From an uncultured Eubacteriales bacterium (GTDB lineage Bacteria > Bacillota > Clostridia > Oscillospirales > CAG-272), in NCBI GenBank assembly GCA_934365155.1, contig CAKRMZ010000001.1, forward strand, positions 1 to 64,000: DNA of 64,000 nucleotides, given 5' to 3'. The position numbers and the translations under genes are program-made. Under the pieces are notes generated by a model. That model saw nothing but the letters and a program-made list of their open reading frames with translations, did not search any database and had not been told where the DNA came from. Below are positions 45,180-53,477 of this stretch, piece by piece; the first letter of the stretch is position 1; each line of letters begins with the position of its first letter.

Positions 45180-45208
45180 ATTTTATCACAGTGATTTCAA
45201 TAAGTCAA
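45180..45208 (-). promoter_or_regulatory. Promoter of rpoB-rpoC
   Basis: Minus strand TTGACT (45203-45208), 17-nt spacer, TAAAAT (45180-45185). Confidence 0.8.
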
Positions 45209-45333
45209 CATGTTTTCATATATTTTTAGTAAAATATTCAAAATATTTGTATTTTTCATAAAACTTTTTTTCTTTTGAATTACAAATCCCTTAAAATCGC
45301 ATTAATATTTCCGTCGGAATTGTTAGATTTGAC

Positions 45334-45362
45334 TTGATGAAGTATAAAAACTGTGCTAAAAT
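45334..45362 (+). promoter_or_regulatory. Promoter of the HIT gene
   Basis: TTGATG (45334-45339), 17-nt spacer, TAAAAT (45357-45362), 44 nt before the start codon. Confidence 0.5.
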
Positions 45363-45405
45363 AAATTCAAACACACCAATCTGTCTCTTTGGAAGGGGTC
45401 ACTGT

Positions 45406-45744
45406 ATGGACTGCATTTTCTGTAAAATTATTCAACATCAAATTCCGGCTAAAATCGCATATGAAGACGACACCATTTTGGCATTTCATGACATTGAGCC
45501 GCAAACGCCGGTACATATTTTAGTCATTCCCAAAAAGCACATTGACTCGATGGATGCGGTTGATTCCGGCAACAGCTCGTACATTACGCATATCTTTGAA
45601 AAGATTCCCAAAATCGCAAAAAATGCGGGCATTACAAACGGATACCGGGTCGTTTCCAACTGCGGTAAAGACGCCTGCCAAAGTGTAAAGCATCTTCATT
45701 TTCACATTCTCGGCGGCATTCAAATGAGCGAACGTATTCTTTGA
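45406..45744 (+). CDS. HIT-family nucleotide-binding hydrolase (HinT-like)
   Basis: Small cytosolic enzyme of the purine-nucleoside phosphoramidase type. MDCIFCKIIQHQIPAKIAYED at the N-terminus and the histidine triad KHLHFHILGG near the end are diagnostic. The ATG at 45406 (112 residues, usual HinT length) has AAGGGG upstream; a start at 45334 would run through the promoter. A gap of 70 nt separates it from the phosphohexomutase gene. Confidence 0.95.
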   Translation: MDCIFCKIIQHQIPAKIAYEDDTILAFHDIEPQTPVHILVIPKKHIDSMDAVDSGNSSYITHIFEKIPKIAKNAGITNGYRVVSNCGKDACQSVKHLHFHILGGIQMSERIL

Positions 45745-45814
45745 TTTTATTATTTGAAATATTAAACCGGCATCAGTCTCACTTCGATTGCCGATCAAGA
45801 AAGGACTTTATTTT

Positions 45815-47332
45815 ATGTTAAACGATTTTTGGAAGCATTTTAAAAGCGGAACCGATATTCGTGGTGTTGCAATGGACGGGGTTGACGGACAGCCGCTGGA
45901 TATGAGCGACGAAGTAATAGAAAAAATCGGAGCGGCCTTTGTAGTATGGCTCGCAAAAAAGAGCGGAAAGAACGCCGACGGTCTTACGGTATCCGTCGGA
46001 CGTGACAGTCGTTTGTCCGGCCCTCGCATTATGGCTGCGCTCATTCGCTCTCTGACTGCAGCGGGCGTTACCGTATATAGCTGCGGTCTGGCATCAACAC
46101 CCGCTATGTTTATGACCACGGTCGATCTCGGCTGTGACGGAGCTGTGCAGATTACGGCCAGCCATCACCCCTGGAACCGCAACGGCCTAAAATTCTTTTT
46201 GCCAAGCGGCGGACTTGAGGGCTCGGATATCAGCGAAATTCTCGAGCTGGCACAGGAGAATGCCAAAGCGCCTGAGCATTGCGGCAAATGCGAAGAGAAA
46301 AATTATATGGAGCAATACTCTGCCCGTTTACGCAAAATGATCGAAGACGGTGTCGGCATTGCCGGAAAACCCTTAGCCGGATTTCATATCGTAGTTGATG
46401 CCGGCAACGGGGCCGGAGGCTTTTATGTTTCCAAGGTATTGGAGCCGCTCGGCGCCTGCACCGATGGTAGCCAGTTCCTTGAGCCGGACGGGCACTTCCC
46501 CAACCACATTCCGAATCCCGAAAATAAAGAGGCAATGGAATCCGCATGCAATGCCGTAAAAAAATCAAAAGCCGATCTCGGAATTATTTTTGACACCGAC
46601 GTGGACCGTGCCGGCTGCGTGGATGAAAACGGTCGTGAAATCAACCGCAACCGCCTGATTGCGTTGGCTTCCGTCATTGCATTAGAGGGAAACAAAGGCG
46701 GTACGATTGTCACCGACTCCATTACCTCCAGCGGACTGAAAACCTTTATCGAAAAAGACCTCGGCGGCGTTCACCGTCGTTTCAAACGCGGATATAAAAA
46801 CGTGATTAATGAATCCCTGAGGCTAAACCGCGAGGGAATCAACTCTCCTTTGGCCATTGAAACCTCCGGACATGCCGCTCTCCGTGAAAACTATTTCTTG
46901 GATGACGGTGCATATCTGGTAACCAAAATCGTAATTAAAGCCGCAAAATTAGCAAAAGAGGGCAAAAAATTAGAAGATTTGATCGCCACTTTAGCAGAAC
47001 CTAAAGAGAGCGTGGAATTACGCTTCGGCATCACAGAGCATGATTTTAAAACCTTCGGTCAAAATTTACTCACTGCCCTCGAAAACTTTGCAAAAGAACA
47101 AAATTGGGATCTCGCAACAGACAGCTTTGAAGGCGTTCGCGTGTCTTTCGGAAAAGGTGAAGGCAGCGGATGGTTCTTGCTTCGTTTGAGCGTACATGAC
47201 CCCGTTATGCCTTTGAATATCGAAAGCGATGAAATCGGCGGATGCAAAGTAATTGCCGATAAACTCAATACATTTATGAAAAAACAAAGCGGAATCGACA
47301 TTTCGGCTTTGGAAAAATATTTGTCCGAATAA
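45815..47332 (+). CDS. Phosphohexomutase (phosphomannomutase/phosphoglucomutase family)
   Basis: Interconverts hexose 1- and 6-phosphates through a phosphoserine. The phosphoserine loop is TASHHPWNRNG (usually TASHNP), the metal loop FDTDVDRAG (usually DGDxDR), and the sugar-binding loop ETSGHAAL. The C-terminal phosphate-binding region is RLSVHDPVMPLNIES rather than the usual RPSGTEP. These features place it in a divergent subgroup, so sugar preference is open. ATG 45815 (505 residues) follows AAAGGA. It may supply activated sugar for surface glycans such as those implied by the TagO-like and O-antigen-ligase-like genes. Confidence 0.88.
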   Translation: MLNDFWKHFKSGTDIRGVAMDGVDGQPLDMSDEVIEKIGAAFVVWLAKKSGKNADGLTVSVGRDSRLSGPRIMAALIRSLTAAGVTVYSCGLASTPAMFMTTVDLGCDGAVQITASHHPWNRNGLKFFLPSGGLEGSDISEILELAQENAKAPEHCGKCEEKNYMEQYSARLRKMIEDGVGIAGKPLAGFHIVVDAGNGAGGFYVSKVLEPLGACTDGSQFLEPDGHFPNHIPNPENKEAMESACNAVKKSKADLGIIFDTDVDRAGCVDENGREINRNRLIALASVIALEGNKGGTIVTDSITSSGLKTFIEKDLGGVHRRFKRGYKNVINESLRLNREGINSPLAIETSGHAALRENYFLDDGAYLVTKIVIKAAKLAKEGKKLEDLIATLAEPKESVELRFGITEHDFKTFGQNLLTALENFAKEQNWDLATDSFEGVRVSFGKGEGSGWFLLRLSVHDPVMPLNIESDEIGGCKVIADKLNTFMKKQSGIDISALEKYLSE

Positions 47333-47347
47333 ACTCGAGTCCGACAT

Positions 47348-47392
47348 AAAAAAGCACACCGCGAAGTTTTGTTCGCGGTGTGCTTTTTTTAT
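47348..47392. terminator. Bidirectional terminator between the phosphohexomutase gene and hpf
   Basis: AAAGCACACCGCGAA / TTCGCGGTGTGCTTT, 15-bp stem with A-run on one side and T-run on the other. Confidence 0.95.
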
Positions 47393-47423
47393 TTTTTTAT
47401 CACGGATCTTTTTATATTTTGTT

Positions 47424-47939
47424 TCAATCCTGCGGAATAATTAACCCGTATTCTTCATCCCGCCGGCGGTATACCACACAAATTTTTCCGTCGGCTTCAT
47501 CCCGAAACATAAAGAACTGATGCCCAAGCAAATTCATCCGCAAGATGGCTTCCTCTCTCGACATCGGAATCAATTCAAAATATTTTTCATGAATCCGGTA
47601 ATCCTCTTCCTCGGTAAAATACTCCGCATCGTTTTCAAAAGCGGTGCTGCTCAAACGCTTTTCCAAGCGTGTTTTATTTTTACGGATTTGTCTTTCGAGA
47701 ATATCAATTGCCTCATCCAATGCATAAGCGAATTTAGAACTGTCTCTTTCCGCTCTGAAGATGGTGGAACCGGAAAAAATAGTCAGTTCAACAATTTCTT
47801 TTCCCCGTTTTTCCGACAGTGTTACATGAGCGTCAGCATCATCTTTAAAAAACTTATCCAGTTTTGAAAGCTTTTTCTCAATCATCGCTTTCAACTCTTT
47901 CGGCACACTCAACTGTCTTGATACAATGGTAGTTTTCAT
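47424..47939 (-). CDS. hpf: Ribosome hibernation promoting factor, long form
   Basis: Binds the 30S decoding region in stationary phase and pairs two ribosomes into inactive 100S dimers. The N-terminal S30AE domain (~1-95) includes KLDKFFKDDADAHVTLSEKRG; the C-terminal dimerisation domain (~115-171) has MSREEAILRMNLLGHQFFMF and VYRRRDEEYGLI. Length 171 marks the long type found in Firmicutes. A -10-like TATACT preceded by TGG (48003-48011) may be its promoter. Confidence 0.97.
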   Translation of the reverse strand: MKTTIVSRQLSVPKELKAMIEKKLSKLDKFFKDDADAHVTLSEKRGKEIVELTIFSGSTIFRAERDSSKFAYALDEAIDILERQIRKNKTRLEKRLSSTAFENDAEYFTEEEDYRIHEKYFELIPMSREEAILRMNLLGHQFFMFRDEADGKICVVYRRRDEEYGLIIPQD

Positions 47940-48002
47940 AATAACCCACCTTTTTGAGTAAATTCAAAGCAAACAAATCAATATCCCTTTGCTTCTGTTA
48001 TC

Positions 48003-48011
48003 AGTATACCA
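48003..48011 (-). promoter_or_regulatory. Extended -10 promoter of hpf
   Basis: Minus strand TGG-TATACT; no good -35 is visible, so an alternative sigma or activator is possible. Confidence 0.4.
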
Positions 48012-48119
48012 TATTTCAGGCATAAAAAAAAGAGTGCCAACTAAAAATTCAGCATTTTTTCACATAGCTTCTTTTTGAAAAAACACTTCTCCGAAAAAAT
48101 CAAAAATACGCCTTTTTTC

Positions 48120-48148
48120 TTGAATTTTCCATATTCATATGTTATACT
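48120..48148 (+). promoter_or_regulatory. Promoter of dapF-dapL
   Basis: TTGAAT (48120-48125), 17-nt spacer, TATACT (48143-48148). Confidence 0.75.
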
Positions 48149-48194
48149 GAATTATTAGTGATGAAATGTTTTATTCAAAGAAAGGCTTCAAAAT

Positions 48195-49046
48195 ATGGAA
48201 CAAAAATCCATCCGATTCACAAAAATGCAAGGAATCGGAAATGACTATATCTACATTAACTGTTTTGAAGAAAAAATAAATGACCCGGCAGCGCTTTCCA
48301 TTGCAATGTCACCGCGCCACTTTTCGGTTGGAAGCGACGGACTGGTGCTCATCGGCCCGTCCGACGTTGCGGACGCTAAAATGCGAATATTCAACGCAGA
48401 CGGTTCCGAAGCGCAAATGTGCGGAAATGCGATTCGCTGTGTCGGAAAATATCTCTATGAACGCGGCATCGTAAAGAAAAACACCCTCACCGTGGAAACC
48501 CTGTGCGGAATCAAGATTTTATCTTTGACGATTGAAAACGGAATCGTCCGTTCCGTCTCCGTCAACATGGGAAAAGCCATCCTAAATTCCAAGGACATTC
48601 CGGTATTGATTGAAAAAAATCCGGTGATCGCATTTCCTTTGGAGGTACAGGGAAAAAGCTACCGCGTAACCTGCGTTTCCATGGGAAACCCGCACTGCAT
48701 CATATTCGGAGACGATCCTGCATCCGTTGAACTTGAAAAAATCGGACCGCATTTTGAAAATCACCCCCTCTTCCCGGAAAGAATCAACACCGAATTTGCT
48801 CAAATAATCAATGAAAACACGATCAAAATGCGCGTGTGGGAACGCGGCAGCGGCGAAACATACGCATGCGGCACCGGAGCCTGCGCGACTGCCGTTGCGG
48901 CCGTCCTGAACGGATACTGCAAAAAGGGCGAAGATATCACGGTTTCTTTGATCGGAGGGGATCTTTGCATCAACTATACGGATCAGGCAGTGATTATGAC
49001 CGGTCCGGCCGGCATCGTTTATGACGGCGTTTACTTTTTGAACTGA
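48195..49046 (+). CDS. dapF: Diaminopimelate epimerase
   Basis: Converts LL- to meso-diaminopimelate, the lysine precursor and peptidoglycan cross-linker. Both catalytic cysteines are present in their motifs: NADGSEAQMCGNAIRCVG and GSGETYACGTGACATAV. Substrate contacts MQGIGNDYIYIN at the N-terminus are conserved. Length 283 is normal. AAAGG precedes ATG 48195. Directly upstream of dapL, whose product is its substrate. Confidence 0.98.
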   Translation: MEQKSIRFTKMQGIGNDYIYINCFEEKINDPAALSIAMSPRHFSVGSDGLVLIGPSDVADAKMRIFNADGSEAQMCGNAIRCVGKYLYERGIVKKNTLTVETLCGIKILSLTIENGIVRSVSVNMGKAILNSKDIPVLIEKNPVIAFPLEVQGKSYRVTCVSMGNPHCIIFGDDPASVELEKIGPHFENHPLFPERINTEFAQIINENTIKMRVWERGSGETYACGTGACATAVAAVLNGYCKKGEDITVSLIGGDLCINYTDQAVIMTGPAGIVYDGVYFLN

Positions 49047-49063
49047 ATAAAAAGGAGATTGTT

Positions 49064-50269
49064 ATGGTACATATCAACGAAAATTTTCTGGCTTTAAAAG
49101 AAAGTTATCTGTTTGTGGAAATTGCAAAGCGCGTCAACGCTTACAAACAGGCTCATCCGGAAAAGGAAATTATAAAAATGGGAATCGGTGATGTCACCCT
49201 TCCTTTAGCCCCGATCGTTGTTGAGGAAATGAAAAAAGCCTGTGATGAAATGGGCGTAAAGGAAACTTTCCGCGGCTATGAGGACAGCGGACGCGGTTAT
49301 GCTTTCTTAAAAGAAGCGGTTGCCGGCTATTATCACAGCTTCGGTGCCAAAGTCGATGTTGATGAAATTCTTATCAATGACGGCGCAAAAAGCGATTGCG
49401 GAAACATTGTCGATATTTTTTCACAAAGCAATGTTGTTTTGGTAACCAGCCCGGCGTATCCTGTCTATGTCGATTCCAATACAATGAGCGGAAAAAAGAT
49501 TATTTATGCAAGCTCCAATAAGGAAAACGGATTTGCCGCAATGCCGGATCCGTCTGTCAAAGCTGATATTATCTATCTGTGCTCCCCCAACAACCCCACA
49601 GGCTCCGTCTATACCAAAGCGCAGCTCAAGCAATGGGTAGATTACGCCAACGCTAACCGCTCCATCATTATTTTTGATGCGGCGTACGAAGCTTTCATCA
49701 CCGATCCCGAACTTCCGCGCAGCATCTTTGAAATTGACGGCGCAAGAACCTGTGCCATTGAAATGTGTTCTCTTTCGAAAACAGCCGGATTTACGGGAAC
49801 CCGTTGCGGCTATACCGTGATTCCGAAAGATCTGATTGCTTATACCGAAGACGGCAAAGAAATCAATGTATTTAAAATATGGTGCCGTCGCCAGGGCAGT
49901 AAATTCAACGGGGTCTCTTACCCGATTCAACGGGCTGCCGCCGCGGTATTTACCGAAATCGGGCAAAAACAAATCAAAGAAAATATCCGCTATTATCAAG
50001 AGAACGCGCGAATTATCGGCGACACCTTGCGCAGTCTCGGCATTTGGTTTACGGGTGGAGTCAACTCCCCGTATATTTGGATGCAGTGCCCTAACAATAT
50101 GGGCTCTTGGGAGTTTTTCGATTATTTACTGGAAAACGCCAATGTCGTCGGCACCCCCGGTGAAGGATTCGGGAAAGAGGGCGAAGGGTATTTCCGCTTA
50201 ACGGCCTTCGGTGATCGCGATAAAACCATTGAGGCCACCCGCCGCATTCGGGCGCTGTTTCAAAAATAA
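49064..50269 (+). CDS. dapL: LL-diaminopimelate aminotransferase
   Basis: PLP enzyme that makes LL-diaminopimelate from tetrahydrodipicolinate in one step, bypassing the acyl intermediates. Family signatures are INENFLALKESYLFVEIAKR, SPNNPTGSVYTKAQLKQWVDYA and the PLP-lysine motif SLSKTAGFTGTRCGY. Length 401 is typical. AAGGAG precedes ATG 49064, 17 nt after dapF. The dapF-dapL pair shows this organism uses the DapL variant of the lysine pathway, common in Clostridia. Confidence 0.97.
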   Translation: MVHINENFLALKESYLFVEIAKRVNAYKQAHPEKEIIKMGIGDVTLPLAPIVVEEMKKACDEMGVKETFRGYEDSGRGYAFLKEAVAGYYHSFGAKVDVDEILINDGAKSDCGNIVDIFSQSNVVLVTSPAYPVYVDSNTMSGKKIIYASSNKENGFAAMPDPSVKADIIYLCSPNNPTGSVYTKAQLKQWVDYANANRSIIIFDAAYEAFITDPELPRSIFEIDGARTCAIEMCSLSKTAGFTGTRCGYTVIPKDLIAYTEDGKEINVFKIWCRRQGSKFNGVSYPIQRAAAAVFTEIGQKQIKENIRYYQENARIIGDTLRSLGIWFTGGVNSPYIWMQCPNNMGSWEFFDYLLENANVVGTPGEGFGKEGEGYFRLTAFGDRDKTIEATRRIRALFQK

Positions 50270-50275
50270 TAATTT

Positions 50276-50311
50276 CGGCGTCGATCATTTATAAAATCGA
50301 CGCCGTTTTTT
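50276..50311 (+). terminator. Terminator of dapF-dapL
   Basis: CGGCGTCGAT / ATCGACGCCG with 10-nt loop, then TTTTTTATTT. Confidence 0.95.
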
Positions 50312-50345
50312 ATTTCTACTGTTCATTATGAAAGGATATCACAGC

Positions 50346-50765
50346 ATGAGAGCACAATTTTACTCCGAGCTTCCCCCTGCGGCACGGAAAATCCGCAATC
50401 TTGTTTTCGTTAAAGAGCAAGGATTCAAAAATGAATTTGATGCTGTGGATACCGATTCCACGCATCTTGTTATTTATAACCACAGCACAGCCATTGCAAC
50501 CTGCCGTTTCTATCCGGATGCGCAGCAATCAGCAGTGCTGCTCGGCCGCATCGCGGTACTGCCGAAATATCGAAAAAAGCATATCGGAGCCGGAATGCTC
50601 GAATATGCCGAAAAGCAAATCGCAACGGGACCCTATCGAAAAATAATCATTCATGCGCAGGAACAGGCATCCGGATTTTATAAAAAATGCGGATATACCC
50701 CGTTCGGCACACCGGATTTTGACGAAGGGTGTCCCCATATTTGGATGCAAAAAACATTGGTATAA
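50346..50765 (+). CDS. GNAT-family N-acetyltransferase
   Basis: Acetyl-CoA-dependent transferase of unknown acceptor. The fold is recognisable from IRNLVFVKEQGFKNEFD at the start (as in ElaA-like members), the acetyl-CoA loop LPKYRKKHIGAGMLEYAE (R/Q-x-x-G-x-G/A type), and ASGFYKKCGYTPFGTPDFDEG near the end. ATG 50346 has AAAGGA upstream and gives 139 residues. It follows the dapL terminator and has no obvious promoter in the 35-nt gap, so read-through may express it. Confidence 0.88.
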   Translation: MRAQFYSELPPAARKIRNLVFVKEQGFKNEFDAVDTDSTHLVIYNHSTAIATCRFYPDAQQSAVLLGRIAVLPKYRKKHIGAGMLEYAEKQIATGPYRKIIIHAQEQASGFYKKCGYTPFGTPDFDEGCPHIWMQKTLV

Positions 50766-50923
50766 CCCGGCAAAATCCGGATTTTTACATTCTGATGGCC
50801 TCAATCTCGCACTGAAGAAGATGGCGGGAAGGCATATCATGATAGGCTTGACAGTCTTGCTGCCGCCCTTTTTGAAAAATGAAGCAGTAACTCCACTCTG
50901 CCCTGATGAATGCAGAGGACAAC

Positions 50924-50964
50924 AATAACGGCGACGATCGCTTTCCGCGACTGTCGCCGTTATT
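50924..50964. terminator. Hairpin between convergent GNAT and opp-cluster genes
   Basis: AATAACGGCGAC / GTCGCCGTTATT, a 12-bp stem with 17-nt loop. T-tracts are weak, but placement between converging genes suggests a terminator. The 50766-50923 gap shows no gene. Confidence 0.55.
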
Positions 50965-51007
50965 ATTTCGTATTTTATTCCGCCTGCATTATTTCCGTGT
51001 CCAAACA

Positions 51008-51274
51008 CTACCGCCAAACAGTAAGCATAAGCCATATTGCAACACCGAAAACAACAATAAATATTGCCGTTATCAGCAATGCGGCCAAAAGTGCGCCCCC
51101 AATATAAGAGCGTCTTTCTTCTCTGCTTAAGTCTGTATTATTCCCGTCCGACGCTGCCTTTGTTTGATTTTTGTTTTTTGGATGCCCGAATTGCGGCATT
51201 ATCATGTTCGGTCTTTCAAAACCGCTCATATCCGCAATGGTGCGTCCGTCGTCATCATCATATTTCTTTTTCAT
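51008..51274 (-). CDS. Hypothetical single-pass membrane protein at the end of the opp cluster
   Basis: 88 residues: an acidic, then polar cytosolic N-terminus (MKKKYDDDDGRTIAD), a basic patch (SREERRSYIGG) and one C-terminal transmembrane helix (ALLAALLITAIFIVVFGVAI). It starts 7 nt after the oppF stop, so it is probably co-transcribed. The ribosome site is weak. Not recognised; a small accessory of the transporter is possible but unproven. Confidence 0.6.
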   Translation of the reverse strand: MKKKYDDDDGRTIADMSGFERPNMIMPQFGHPKNKNQTKAASDGNNTDLSREERRSYIGGALLAALLITAIFIVVFGVAIWLMLTVWR

Positions 51275-51280
51275 AGCCGT

Positions 51281-52303
51281 TTATTCGTCATACAAATGGC
51301 AGACGACACAATGACCGGGCTCCACCTCGCGCTGCACGGGAGCTTCGGTCTTGCATTTTTCCATACAGTTAGCACAGCGTGTATGGAATTTGCATCCCTT
51401 AGGCGGATTTGCAGGAGAAGGAATTGAGCCTTCAAGCACTATACGGTTCATTTTTACTGTCGGATCCGGAATCGGTATTGCAGAGAACAATGCCTTTGTA
51501 TACGGGTGAAGCGGATTTTTGAAGATATCCTTCGTTGCTCCGTACTCCACAAGGTTTCCGAGGTACATAACGCCGACGGTATCCGAAATGTGTTCAACGA
51601 CCGAAAGGTCATGCGATATGAACAGATACGTTAAGGCATACTTTTCCTGCAGGTCTTTAAGCAGGTTTATTATCTGAGCCTGTATGGAAACATCAAGCGC
51701 CGATACGGGTTCATCGCACACTATAAACTCAGGGTTCAGTGCAAGGGCGCGGGCTATACATATTCTCTGGCGCTGACCGCCCGAAAACTCGTGCGGATAA
51801 CGATCCTTATGGAAAGACTGCAGTCCGCAGTTATCCATAACCTGATCGATATAATCGTTGAATTCTTCCTTCGGTACGAGTTTATGTTCTCTGACCGCCT
51901 CACCGATGATCTCGCCGACAGGCAATCTCGGAGACAGTGACGAAAAAGGATCTTGGAAAATGATCTGCAACTTTGTGCGCAGAGCACGCATTTCTTTTGC
52001 CGAAAGATCATAAACCTCCTGACCGTTGAAGAGCACCTGACCGCCTGTCTTCTCGCCTGACAGACGCAGGATCGTTCTTCCCGCAGTGGTCTTTCCGCAG
52101 CCCGATTCGCCGACAAGACCCATTGTTGTGCCGCGTTTCAGGTTAAAGGTAACACCGTCGACCGCCTTGACATAGCCGACCGTCTTATTGACATATCCGC
52201 CCTTGATAGGAAAATACTTCTTGAGGTCGTTGACCATCAGAATGTACTGCGGATCATATTCTACGGGGGTGAAGGTATCGTGCTGGTTATGTTTGTTTGA
52301 CAT
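51281..52303 (-). CDS. oppF: Oligopeptide ABC transporter ATP-binding protein OppF
   Basis: One of two ATPases powering peptide import. Walker A GESGCGKTTAGRT, signature FSGGQRQRICIARA, Walker B FIVCDEPVSALDVSIQ and H-loop FISHDLSVVEHI are complete. The C-terminal OppF extension (PYTKALFSAIP) ends with a Cys cluster (GCKFHTRCANCMEKC), found in peptide transporters. Start ATG 52303 overlaps the oppD stop by one base, with GGAGG in front. Isoleucine is often coded by ATA, unlike in neighbouring core genes. Confidence 0.95.
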   Translation of the reverse strand: MSNKHNQHDTFTPVEYDPQYILMVNDLKKYFPIKGGYVNKTVGYVKAVDGVTFNLKRGTTMGLVGESGCGKTTAGRTILRLSGEKTGGQVLFNGQEVYDLSAKEMRALRTKLQIIFQDPFSSLSPRLPVGEIIGEAVREHKLVPKEEFNDYIDQVMDNCGLQSFHKDRYPHEFSGGQRQRICIARALALNPEFIVCDEPVSALDVSIQAQIINLLKDLQEKYALTYLFISHDLSVVEHISDTVGVMYLGNLVEYGATKDIFKNPLHPYTKALFSAIPIPDPTVKMNRIVLEGSIPSPANPPKGCKFHTRCANCMEKCKTEAPVQREVEPGHCVVCHLYDE

Positions 52304-53457
52304 TATTTTTCCCCCTCCTTTTCCCCGCCGTAATATCTGTAGCAGCTCACCTTATGTGTCGGTGAAATACTGACTTCATGCGGATATTCGCCGCTGCAGC
52401 CTTCAACGCACATTTCGCAGCGGTCCTTAAAATAACAGTAGTTAGGCATATTTATGGGATTCGGAACCTTACCGGGAATCGAATACAGTCTGTCTGTGTT
52501 CTTTCCGACGATCGGTTTTGACGCCATAAGACCTATCGTGTAAGGATGTGCCGGGTTCGCAAATATCTCGTAAACGGTTCCCCGCTCAACGATTCTGCCG
52601 GCATACATTACGACCACATAGTCCGCCATTTCGGCAATGACGCCCAAATCGTGTGTTATGAGCATAATGGAAGAATTTATCTTCTCCTTCAGGCTGCGCA
52701 GAATGTCCAGTATCTGAGCCTGAATGGTAACATCAAGTGCGGTAGTAGGTTCATCCGCAATGATAAGTCTCGGATTGCAAGCAAGCGCCATTGCTATCAT
52801 AACTCTCTGACGCATACCGCCCGAAAGCTCATGCGGGTACATCTTATAAACGCCTTCGCTGTTTGCGATTCCGACAAGCTCAAGCATTTCGATCGTGCGC
52901 TTTTTGATTTCTTCCTTCGACATCTTGCTTTCCTCATGGAGAGCAATGACCTCATCAATCTGCGCACCGATACGAAAAACCGGGTTCAGGCTGGTCATCG
53001 GCTCCTGGAAGATCATAGACATAAAGTTTCCGCGAAGATACTGCATAGCGGAAATCGGCGCCTTTGCAATGTCCAAAGCCTTATCGCCGAGATTGAGACG
53101 GATCTCACCGTTTACAATCTGTCCCTGCGGACGCTGCAGAAGCTGCATTATCGAAAGGCTCGTTACGCTTTTTCCGCAGCCGGACTCGCCGACGATACCT
53201 ATTGTCTTTCCGGCGGGAACATTAAATGATATACCATCGACCGCTTTTGCGGTACCGACATCGGTAAAGAAATATGTTTTTAAATCACGGATCTCAAGAA
53301 CGTTTGCATTGTCGTCCATTCGGGTGGTGTACTCGCTCTCGTGAACATGCTTGCGCTTATGCTGCTTTTCAAACTTGTTGGTGATTTTTCTGTTTTGCCT
53401 TGAAATCCTGCGGGATTCTCTCGCCGAGAGATATCCTTCCGCGTGTTTTTTAGCCAT
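52303..53457 (-). CDS. oppD: Oligopeptide ABC transporter ATP-binding protein OppD
   Basis: Second ATPase of the importer. Walker A GESGCGKSVTSLS, signature LSGGMRQRVMIAMA and Walker B LIIADEPTTALDVTIQ are present, as is the C-terminal Cys cluster CYFKDRCEMCVEGC. A basic N-terminal extension of ~45 residues (RISRQNRKITNKFEKQHKRK) precedes the ABC domain and is longer than usual. ATG 53457 is preferred (GGAGG 9 nt upstream) over ATG 53463. Coupled to oppF. Confidence 0.95.
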   Translation of the reverse strand: MAKKHAEGYLSARESRRISRQNRKITNKFEKQHKRKHVHESEYTTRMDDNANVLEIRDLKTYFFTDVGTAKAVDGISFNVPAGKTIGIVGESGCGKSVTSLSIMQLLQRPQGQIVNGEIRLNLGDKALDIAKAPISAMQYLRGNFMSMIFQEPMTSLNPVFRIGAQIDEVIALHEESKMSKEEIKKRTIEMLELVGIANSEGVYKMYPHELSGGMRQRVMIAMALACNPRLIIADEPTTALDVTIQAQILDILRSLKEKINSSIMLITHDLGVIAEMADYVVVMYAGRIVERGTVYEIFANPAHPYTIGLMASKPIVGKNTDRLYSIPGKVPNPINMPNYCYFKDRCEMCVEGCSGEYPHEVSISPTHKVSCYRYYGGEKEGEK

Positions 53458-53477
53458 TGTCATTCACCTCCGTGACC

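Noticed and set aside
50653..50928. 91-codon plus-strand frame over the GNAT 3' end
   Set aside because: Overlaps the GNAT gene in another frame, no ribosome site, unconvincing composition.
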